DNA of 64,000 bases from Bimuria novae-zelandiae CBS 107.79 (Eukaryota; Ascomycota; Dothideomycetes; Pleosporales; Didymosphaeriaceae), in the NCBI GenBank assembly GCA_010015655.1, contig ML976781.1, positions 62,001 through 126,000 of the forward strand, read 5' to 3'. The translations under genes and the position numbers were made by a program. The notes beneath the pieces are model-generated. The model was given only the letters and a program-made list of their open reading frames with translations, searched no databases and was not told where the DNA came from. This document shows, piece by piece, positions 55,841-64,000 of this stretch (positions are counted from its first letter, which is position 1; every line of letters starts with the position of its first letter).

Positions 55841-58480
55841 CTACTTAACTAGCCTATCAGCCTCACCCTCTTCCTCGCTATCAGTCTCATACTCACTTTC
55901 CTCCTCGTCGTCCGTCTCCTCCTCCTCACTATCCGTTTCCCCCTCCTCACTCTCCTCCTCCAACCACTGATCCAAACTCTTCGACTCCTTCTTCGGCACA
56001 CCACTCGGCCCCACACCATTTGGGCTGGCCGGAGACGCCGACCGCACATCCCCACCCGCTGCCGCATCCAGCCTCTCCGCCGCACTCACCGCCCTGTTGA
56101 CTTCATAAGAAGACGCGGCGGCGGAAGCGGACTCTTCTCTTAAGCTAGGATCAGGCTCTTGCCCCTCCTTGACCCAGGGCGGGATGTCTTCGTAGCCTCT
56201 AAGACCGCCGACGCCGCCTTCGTCGCCGATGACGAGACTCGCGCTGCCCAGTACGTAGCCCTTGCGCGTCTCGCTCGGGCTGGGCGCCTGCGGAACCGGT
56301 TTCGGCGCGAGGAGCAGGAGATTTGCTAGCTGGGTGGAGGTCGACGAAGAGAGTAGCGATCTGTAGACGCGGACTCTGTCACGGAGATCGTATGAGGTAT
56401 CATAGCGGCTGAGAAGGAGGATATAGTTCCACAAAGCAACAACTGTATGTGGCTTTTCCTGCGGTGCTACCGGCTCTGCGGGAGGCTGATTCTGATTTTG
56501 TACGTGCTCATCGCGGAAACCGCCTTCCTCATGGAAGTCGTCAAGAACTGAGGGGCTAGGCTGCGGCTGCTCTGCAGGTTTCGGTTGGTCTGGAGGTGGG
56601 TTTGCGTTTAGGTGGTGGAGGTATACTTTTGCAGCAAGAAGCACAATATGGAGTTTCGCAGGCTCAGCTTCATCGGCGAACCCCTTGACCAGGATACGTA
56701 AGACGTCCGCCGCAATGTTGTTTTCGGGATCGAGCCCCGAGAATTCACCAACAAGCCAGATTATGCTGGCGCGCGCTTGCGCACTTGTAGCAGCGTCTAG
56801 ATGTTTCGCTAACCGCACTACAGTGGTGCGATGGTTGTCTGGATCGCGCTGTATCAGGTGTCGTATCACTTCGAGAGACTCGGCTACCAGGTGAGAGTCC
56901 GCCGACCCGATGTGGGCCAAAAGCAGTCTCAAACACCTCGCCGAGGTCTTCGGGTCTGTCGTCTGCGAGCAGCGGCCGATGGCTCTGACCGCCTCCTTGA
57001 CCAGGCCTGGATCCAGACTGCCAGAATGCGAGAAATGGCTGAGTTCAGCCAAAATTAGACTCTGCAACCGCGGAGGTGCATGCGGAAATATCAGAGTGAG
57101 GAGTTCTATTTTGAGTTGCCATATGTGCGGGGCGTCAATCGACCGGACGAGGAAATGGATGTAGTGGTTTACGAAAGACTGCGGATACATTAGGCAAACC
57201 TGGACGATGTTGTAGAGCGCGACATGCTGAATGTCTCCAGAGGCCCGCAACAGGGATATTAAAGGCCCTATTGCCAGGGACATGTAGGTTGGCGTTCCGA
57301 GGTAGAGATATGTCCGTGCAACTGCGATTACTACGGCCGAATTCCGGGACTGAAGGAGCGGCTTGCACGCGTTCAATAGCAGTTCAAGATCCGAATCCAA
57401 AACCGCGACCTCTTCGTACTCCGGCTCTTCAGATTCCTCCGAGTCGCTTTCTTCGTCATAGAATCCTTTTGTGCTCTTCTGCTTCGCGCTCGTACCGTTG
57501 TTCACCGGTTTTCTTATCTTTCTTGTCCTCCTCGGGAAACATTTGCGGCCGTACTTCACCATCAGCCGTAACGTAGCCAACTGACCCCACTCGTCCATAT
57601 CAGACAGCTTGCGCACAAGCGACCGATAATGCGGGTGTATTAAATCCAGACGGTTCGGGCACATCTCGAGGAAGGCAGCCACGGCGGCACCGGCTACGAA
57701 GAACTGTTTGTCCGCTAAAAGAGTCGAAAGGTAGTCTAATAACTGTGGTTCGGTGTTCGGGTCTAGTTGGTAACACTTTGGTATGGCGAGCGCTGCAGCT
57801 CTCCTGACGTACGGCGACATGTCTCCTGCCCCGCGCTTGATTCCCAAGCTTACTATTTGGCTGATGACTGGCACCCGTATCCCGGACATGACCCGTAGTG
57901 CGAGGGCACGTAGCTGGGGGTTTTGGTCGGTGAGAGACCTCTGTATCGTATTTATAGAGAGCAGAGCAGTATCTGGCTCGTGTTCGGCGTGCTGGAGGAG
58001 GTATATGTATACGAGTTTCTTGACTTGGAGCGACGGAGAGGCGATGTTTTTGATTACATGGGAAAAGAAAGGAAGGGTCTGCGAAGGAGGTTGTCTGTAG
58101 GACATCTTCATGGTTTCGATTAGCTACTGCCATACGTCGAACACTAGTGGGATCCTTGCGCGAAGCACGGCGGCACCAAGGGGGGGAATGCCCTACCGTA
58201 ACAACTCGGCGCAAGCCCTCCAGGACATCCCGCTCTGAGCGGCTGTCCAACAGCTTCTTAAGCTGGCCCGAGGGCAGCATCTTGGTTGACGTCTTGCTGC
58301 TGCGCACATTGGCGGCATCGCGAGCGGCTTCGAGGGTCAGGTCCCGCGCTGTAGTAAGAGACCAGTGAGCATAATTCGAAGGATGCATAGCTAGCGATAG
58401 CTTGCCTCGGAATAAAGAGCAGGGCGGCCACCACAGGGAGCCGTAGAGGCGGACGCACCGATGCGAGAGATGGACTCCAT
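55841..58480 (-). CDS. APL6: AP-3 adaptor complex beta subunit (Apl6)
   Basis: Large subunit of the AP-3 coat for direct Golgi-to-vacuole sorting. Minus-strand exons 58459-58480 (22 nt), 58197-58348 and 55841-58105 give 812 residues. The joined start reads MESISRIARDLTLEAARDAA, and the next join VVTMSYRQPPSQTLPFFSHV fits the adaptin N-terminus. Armadillo-like trunk: NIASPSLQVKKLVYIYLLQH, RALALRVMSGIRVPVISQIV, SPYVRRAAALAIPKCYQLDP. An acidic Ser/Glu insert sits at about residue 270, and the C-terminal hinge is strongly acidic (runs of Glu, Asp and Ser). The beta-appendage ear is absent, as is usual in fungal Apl6. Confidence 0.94.
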
Positions 58481-58818
58481 GGCTTCAGCGGGCGCATCTG
58501 CCGAGGCGCATGCGAGGGTGTGGGAACTGTCACTGGCGTCTCCTCAGGCTGGGCTGCTAGAGCTTGGGCGCTTATGCAGCCTGTGTAAAGGTGAGGTGGT
58601 GAATGTGCGGAAGCTGCATACAGCGTGCGCCTTCCTCCATGGGAGGTTGCGTCGATGGTGGGGCAGAAACGGGGATGCGGCGGCCGGGCCTCACCAAGGA
58701 AGCCGCGGCCAACGACAACCCTCGGCACTCCTCCGATGCTGTCCTGGGACGGCCCGTTGACACTGCGTCAGAACACGCGAGAGTAAGGCATGCCGAGAAA
58801 GGAGCGAATCGAGCAGAC
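58481..58818. promoter_or_regulatory. Divergent region AP-3 beta / conserved hypothetical
   Basis: 338 bp between opposing starts. The plus-strand frame is open upstream to 58603, but Met at 58819 is the likely start. Confidence 0.45.
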
Positions 58819-59541
58819 ATGGCGCCGCCGCCAATAGTCATATACCCGCTAACCTTGCCATCTCTACTCCAGCACGTCCTCACGACGCAGTCAAGCACAA
58901 CTCCTACAACGCTGATCATCTGCTCAGGCAAAGACGCGTTCCTCTTAAATCTTGCTGGGGCTCTCCAGCTCCAAGAAGGACAAGACCGGACACGCGAAAA
59001 GCTACTGCAACTGGCCACGCCTACGCTACACAACCTGTTCACGGCGCGTCATGTCAAAATCGCATTTTGTGCATCCGTGCAGGCACTGCTGGCTTATCTT
59101 ACGTCATTCAAACCTTCGGAACAATCTATCATTAGCGGGCAAGGGGAGCTGAGTCCGCGACTCGTCTTGGTCAATCCACTTGGGCTCCATGCTGCAACTT
59201 CCTCTTTCTCGGCCCAAGGTCTTTCAAGAGCATTTGCGGCCGCGGTGGAGACCAGCTTGAGAATCCATGCGCAACTGGTGGTAGCCGAGTGCCAGGGAGG
59301 GGCTGTGCAGCCGCCTTCCTCTCATGGTGATGATGACGGAAATGAACATGTGGAGGGTGGAGAGATCAGGGCAAGAGAGGCTCCAGTTGTTCCGGACGAC
59401 CCGTGGGAACAGGATGTGTCTATACTCAATGTGTCGGCTAAGAAGTTTGGTGATCGCGCTTGGGCGGGGAGGACGGTGAGTATCAAGCGGATCGCGGGAA
59501 GGTGGTTCCGGTTCCGCAAGCTTGATGATCCGGGAACATGA
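58819..59541 (+). CDS. Conserved hypothetical protein, 240 residues
   Basis: Single exon; protein begins MAPPPIVIYPLTLPSLLQHV. It shows alternating beta-alpha character: TTLIICSGKDAFLLNLAGAL, HVKIAFCASVQALLAYLTSF, and LVLVNPLGLHAATSSFSAQG followed by an AFAAAVETSLRIHAQLVVAE helix-strand. The C-terminus has DPWEQDVSILNVSAKKFGDR then AWAGRTVSIKRIAGRWFRF, which looks like a conserved basic motif. The layout recalls a RecA-like core without a P-loop (as in Rad51-paralogue-type proteins), but this is a weak impression. Function unknown. An upstream in-frame extension to 58603 is rejected for lack of protein-like sequence. Confidence 0.7.
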   Translation: MAPPPIVIYPLTLPSLLQHVLTTQSSTTPTTLIICSGKDAFLLNLAGALQLQEGQDRTREKLLQLATPTLHNLFTARHVKIAFCASVQALLAYLTSFKPSEQSIISGQGELSPRLVLVNPLGLHAATSSFSAQGLSRAFAAAVETSLRIHAQLVVAECQGGAVQPPSSHGDDDGNEHVEGGEIRAREAPVVPDDPWEQDVSILNVSAKKFGDRAWAGRTVSIKRIAGRWFRFRKLDDPGT

Positions 59542-59813
59542 GCAGGATGTGAGCGAGTGCGTGTTAAACACCTCCACAGAAGGGCACATCGGAGAAAGGT
59601 GCGCGTATGCAAATCGCGTGACTGAACACCAGAGTATGGAAGCTTTTCCAGTGCAAAGGGGGATAGTTTTCTCATATTATCATCAGCCGTAAGGCTCGTG
59701 AGGTCGAGGTAAGCTCACTTCGCTTTGTTGATGCCAAAGAGATCATCATCTCATCATATCGCTCAGATGCTGCTAGATTCCCAAAAATATCACGCTCCAC
59801 GCCGGATTCCCGC

Positions 59814-60599
59814 TTACCAGTCCTTCTTTATGTCGAAGGACCACTCGAACTGTAGATGGGTCTGGTTGTCGTCGTCGACAAACTTGGAGACAGCCTTGTA
59901 GTGGCCTCGTGCGAGCATTCCGGAAGGTGCGGTTTCGGGCTCGACTGTGACTCGTTAGCACAGGATGCCACCGTAATGTCTCAGATTGTACTTACACTTC
60001 TTCTCGTAGAAAGGCTTCTCCTCGGTGCTGGGACCATACGAGCCCTGAAACGTATCAGCATGTCAGATGCCTCTAAAGTGCCTTGTGCCACTCACCATCA
60101 TTTCCTGCAGCTTGTTGCTCACTGGGCCGCGAGACACCTTTTGTAGGTACTTCAAACCCGCCAGAATCTCATGCTGCACCTTGAACTGCACCTTCATGCG
60201 GAACTGGGCACCCTCCTTGATGGTGAAAGGCTGGCTCTTCAGCGTCTCGACGGCGCCGGGAGACCTGAGGTCGATGATTATGTCGGGGCGGCCTTCGACC
60301 TCTAGACCGAGGGAGAGGATGATGCATTTGCGCGGGTCGGAGGGGTCGGAGATGGTCTTGCCAGAGCCGAGGCCGAGCGATTCTTTCCACTTGCGGAGGG
60401 ACTCGTCGTTCTGGTCTGGATCATGTTGTTAGATACGTACTAGCTTTAGAGAAAGGTGATGTAGGAAGGGGAAGCTGCGATTGAAACAGTCGAAAAAGGG
60501 AAGGCACGCACCGAGCTGCTGGTACTCGTCAATGGTCTTCTTCTCACCGACCTTGAAGCCCTCGGTGGGCTCGGCGTGCAGGTCGTCGTGGTCAGCCAT
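59814..60599 (-). CDS. RDI1: Rho GDP-dissociation inhibitor
   Basis: Extracts prenylated Rho, Rac and Cdc42 GTPases from membranes and holds them in the cytosol. Minus-strand exons 60512-60599, 60096-60415, 59996-60044 and 59814-59944 give 195 residues. N-terminal regulatory arm ([20 protein letters not shown], then [20 protein letters not shown]) that contacts switch regions, and the immunoglobulin-like prenyl pocket domain ([60 protein letters not shown]), ending [10 protein letters not shown], the canonical RhoGDI end. Confidence 0.96.
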
Positions 60600-62051
60600 A
60601 GTTGCGCGTGAGATCAAGGATGGTGGTGGTGTTGTGGCTGCAGTTGACAGGTGACAGATGGATTATATCTTTCAGCCGCAATTGAGTGTGTGCAGAGGGG
60701 CAGAAGTGAGATTGCGGCGTCGAGACATTCTTGGTGGGGGCTTTCATTCACCGCCTGAAACTCGCCCCGTGCCCCGCATTGGTGCGAGCTACGTGCTCCC
60801 TGGCCGCGCGCTTCAAACACCCTTGCCTGCAGTAGCGTGAGGCGCGCGCCATCTAGACTGGGGCCTAGGGCATTGGATGGGCATCGAGCATCGAAGCATC
60901 GTGTATCTAGCGAACAGCACAACAGACGCATATGAAGCCAAACTGAGGATTGTGTTTTCAGATCGGCTCAATCGTCAAGCTACCCGTAGGATCCTGGGTA
61001 CACTTATCTCTATATTACCACGTAGCCATGCGATCCAAGGAGCTATCGTGACTCAACCGTGTCTCTGCAAACGCATATCAAATAAGACAGCAAAGCTCGT
61101 ATTCTGGCTGGTGGTGGGGTGAAGCTTGCTGGGGTTTGTTCTCCATGCGCACAGATGCAGAGTGAGACTTTTCTTTGTTGTTCGACGAGGGAACTGCTAT
61201 ATGTGCTGTATGTTATGACACCCACGGTGCTTCACATCACATCCATCTGTTCTTCACTCCGAACCGTTTGATTTACCGTATCTAAACTAGCACCAAGTTC
61301 TCCACAGGGTGGGGATGGACCTGCATCTCAATGGTCTTTGTGAGCAGATGGAGCGTCTTCGTCATGTCAGTGAGAAGCACTCAAACAAATTGATGGTACT
61401 GACAGGGAAGTTAAAGCTCCGGGAGATGAGATAGGCAGGACATGAAATGTGATGAGCTTCCAGAAAGACCTTCGATGCGCTGGCTTGCCGGTGTCTGCAG
61501 GAGGGCTTGCCGCGTCCGTGACGCGCCATGCCCCTTGGCCGATGCCAGAATCCGTCGCGTTCACGCCAGCTCACCACGCAGGGAATAAGGGCATCAGCCA
61601 CCAATGAAAACCCATCAGGTTAAAGGTTTATACCGAAGAGGAAATCAGATTTTTTGCCGCTACGCTTTGGCATCGGGTCTTGTCAGTCTGGGGAAGATGG
61701 CTGGGCATTCTTGATTGACCAACCATGGCCGACCCGACCAGCCCGATCCAGCTTGGACAGGGGATCCCACGCGGATTACGAACTCCTCCTCTGCAGTCTT
61801 CGTCGCTCCTGCCATCTCTTGTTCAGCACTCCGACTTGAGTCGCGCCCGCGCAGCGTCACATAGCCGTTTTCACCGTCGCAGCGACCACTTTGTTGTGCC
61901 CAGCTGCTAAGGTCCCCAAGTTGCGCGCGATCAAGCGTCCCGGCCCATTGCGCGCGTAAACGCCACGCTATCGTCATCTACACCCTCCATCGCGCTGCGC
62001 GCATCAACTCGAAATTTCATCTCGTTGTAATCCCAGACGCATCGCTTGAAG
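60600..62051. other. Divergent intergenic RDI1 / BQT4-like
   Basis: 1.45 kb, the longest gap in the right half. Several short open frames on both strands have no recognisable product; promoters of both genes lie at the ends. Confidence 0.4.
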
Positions 62052-63505
62052 ATGACATCGAGGAGCGCACTGCCGGCGCAGAGGAACCCTCTGGTTGCGC
62101 CGGAGAACTCGCCGTCGCGTACGTACACGTCGCGCATCGCGTCCCGCGGCAGACCTTACTGACCATGGTGCAGTCGAGATCCTCATCGAGCGGCGACGAT
62201 TGGGCCAGACGCAGCTGAATATAAAGGCTCCGAATTTTGTCAATGGCGCGGAGAAGGGCACGTTCGACTACGCGCATCTGCGGGTGCCTTTGCCCAAGGA
62301 CCTGACCGGTTCGGAGATCTTCGCGCTTAAAAACATGTCGGCATACCCGGAGTCATATTTCTTGATGGTATGGTGATGGAGGCAGCGGCGCTTTACCGGT
62401 ACATGATCAACTGACGCGACGCGCAGCGAAGAAGCAGCGATGGATACATTAGCGCGACGGGCATGTTCAAGGCCGCTTTCCCGTGGGCTTCACACAACGA
62501 AGAAGATGCCGAACGCAAGTACCACAAGACATTCTCTACCGCCGGCAACGAAGAGGTTGCGGGCAGCGTGTGGCTTGCACCAGAAGATGGTGAGTCTCCT
62601 TCACCTCGCCCTTCACAGCGAGCGGCACTAATCAACTTCACCACAGCGCTAGTGCTCTCGGAGGAGTATGGCATGCGCCAATGGATCGACGCGCTTCTCG
62701 ACCCCACACCCATAGAAAAGGGCAATAAGGACAAGCAGACGACCCACATTCAAATGCCGCCCAAGTTCGACCCGCGTCGCGTGCCGTCAGCCTCGTTTTC
62801 CGCGCAAGCCCCTAACCTTCGCGCATCGACGCGCGCACGATCTACGCGCTCAGCTTCTCCCAGCAAGATTGCGACACCACACAAGATGGCCACACCGCGA
62901 AAGCCGCGCGCGAAGAAGTTATCTGAGGTGGTGCAGACCGAGATGGAGATTACCGAAACGAAGGCCGCGACCAGCAGTCTGCAAAATGTCCTCGAGAACG
63001 GCACGACCGCTTCGGAGTCGGTAGCATCTGAACCCGCGAATGGCGAGGCTAGGGAGCCAGAGACAGTGCGCATCGAGATTCAAGAGACGGTCGAGACGGA
63101 CGGCGACATCGAGACCAAAACCACCAATGTCAAGGTTGACGTACCAGCTGACCACCCTGAGCTCCGGGAGCCGGAAAATCCGACCGATCTCATTGCAGAA
63201 GCGCAGAAGATGGTCGACGCTGCAAGGCAACTCGACGGCGGCGAGTCATCGAAGCAGGGTAAACGCAAGGCAGACGAATTGGGCGAAGACGAGGTCGATG
63301 CGCGATCTAAGCGCCCTGCAAAACTTGCGCGGACTCAGTCTACCCTGGAGCAAAAGCTTGCAAAAGAGAAGATCACGAGGAGGGCTCTTGTCGGTGTCAC
63401 TGTAATGGCCGCGATCACGTACGCATTTACCTCATTTATTTGAAATGTTCATGGCTGACATCTAACAGCACTGCGGTCAGCTACTTCGCTGGTTTCGCTG
63501 CATGA
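62052..63505 (+). CDS. bqt4: Bqt4-like inner nuclear membrane protein (APSES/KilA-N fold)
   Basis: Likely inner nuclear membrane anchor that tethers telomeres through Rap1, as fission yeast Bqt4 does. Exons 62052-62118, 62174-62367, 62427-62589, 62647-63418 and 63469-63505 give 410 residues. N-terminus joined: MTSRSALPAQRNPLVAPENS then LEILIERRRLGQTQLNIK. The APSES/KilA-N domain follows: FDYAHLRVPLPKDLTGSEIF, YFLMRRSSDGYISATGMFKA, AALVLSEEYGMRQWIDALLD. The middle is disordered with basic clusters (ARSTRSASPSK), and the C-terminus is a single transmembrane helix (RRALVGVTVMAAITTAVSYF). The tail anchor separates it from the soluble APSES transcription factors. Confidence 0.88.
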
Positions 63506-64000
63506 TACTGTCAGACGACTGCAGTCCGAGGACACCTACTTTTACTTCTCGAGCTTTGACATTTCCACCCCAGATACCACCACCCTTTCTCGATCTTGTT
63601 CCATGTACGGGCTCGGTTCCTTTATCTCGGCGTTTTTGGCATAATCGAATTGATTGCATGTCATTGTTTCCCTCATCGCCCTAACCTTACCCTCGCCCCC
63701 ACGTTCGCTTGCGAGACGGCTGCTTGGATCGTGGAGTAGATAGTTATAATCCCATGTTCCCTCCCCCACAACTCACATTTGCACCTGCACTTCAATTGCC
63801 CCTTCCCCCGCGCATGTACAATTACTGTACACCCACGATTACAGAGAAGGAGACCACGTTGGCTTGGGAGGCGTGTGGAGGCTCGGTGCGTCCTGATAGG
63901 CAGCTGAATGATCGCAGTCTTGGCTTGCGGACTGAAATTAAGCATTACATGCAGGTGAACTAAATCGCACATGAGTGAATGCACGGTAACGACTAGCTCA
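63506..64000. other. Right-end region, no gene seen
   Basis: 495 bp after the BQT4-like stop. Open frames on both strands lack recognisable protein features; a neighbouring gene may begin beyond the edge. Confidence 0.4.

Noticed and set aside
58603..58818. Extension of the 240-residue hypothetical protein
   Set aside because: Low-quality residue pattern within the shared promoter region; Met at 58819 begins the structured part.

Overview
The window is nuclear DNA of a filamentous ascomycete (Pezizomycotina). Gene content and style point to Dothideomycetes, but the sequence alone does not prove the class. Evidence: short spliced genes (introns mostly 40-125 nt, GT-AG, with CTAAC/CTGAC-like branch sites), fungal-only families (HET domain, Git3-type GPCR, GH72 GPI protein, Bqt4, PL20, Arb1, NACHT/STAND), and one AT-rich island that looks RIP-mutated.

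Layout. 0-10 kb is dense housekeeping: DNA polymerase delta subunit 4 (cut by the left edge), decapping scavenger DCS1, a Git3/GPR1-type receptor, a UCH-family deubiquitinase, an ARC1/AIMP1-like tRNA-binding cofactor and UDP-glucose 4-epimerase. 10-12.85 kb is gene-poor and holds the AT-rich island (about 10.68-11.43 kb) bounded by short inverted repeats, a 12-bp tandem repeat and a hairpin. 12.85-19.8 kb is one giant NACHT-type NTPase of about 2200 residues. 21-34.3 kb holds a SUN-domain protein, a zeta-crystallin-like quinone reductase, a two-repeat Myb-like protein, exocyst EXO84, TOM20, YPT6/RAB6, NOP53 and a secreted PL20 lyase. 35-43 kb holds a La-domain/Arb1 fusion, exosome MTR3, a small spliced gene with a box C/D snoRNA candidate in its intron, and an Anp1-type mannosyltransferase. 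43-50.7 kb holds the large ARF-GEF GEA1/GBF1 and a GH72 glucanosyltransferase. 50.7-55.5 kb is the accessory stretch: a decayed gene, a HET-domain gene and an orphan coiled-coil gene. 55.8-63.5 kb holds AP-3 beta, a conserved hypothetical protein, RhoGDI and a Bqt4-like inner nuclear membrane protein.

Themes. Membrane traffic is over-represented (EXO84, YPT6, GEA1, AP-3 beta, RhoGDI), with wall and glycan synthesis beside it (GAL10, Anp1, GH72). Several genes form head-to-head pairs with 300-550 bp between start codons (POLD4/DCS1, UCH/ARC1, EXO84/TOM20, YPT6/NOP53, AP-3 beta/hypothetical). No rRNA, tRNA, CRISPR or intact transposase was seen. Exon joins were worked out by hand from splice signals, reading phase and family conservation; every model given closes in frame.

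Most interesting points: an RNA-binding La domain joined to the RNAi/heterochromatin factor Arb1; a box C/D snoRNA candidate inside an intron of a 57-residue gene; nested start codons that would give mitochondrial and cytosolic forms of ARC1 and the quinone reductase; a GC-AG intron in GEA1; and an orphan coiled-coil gene next to the HET gene.
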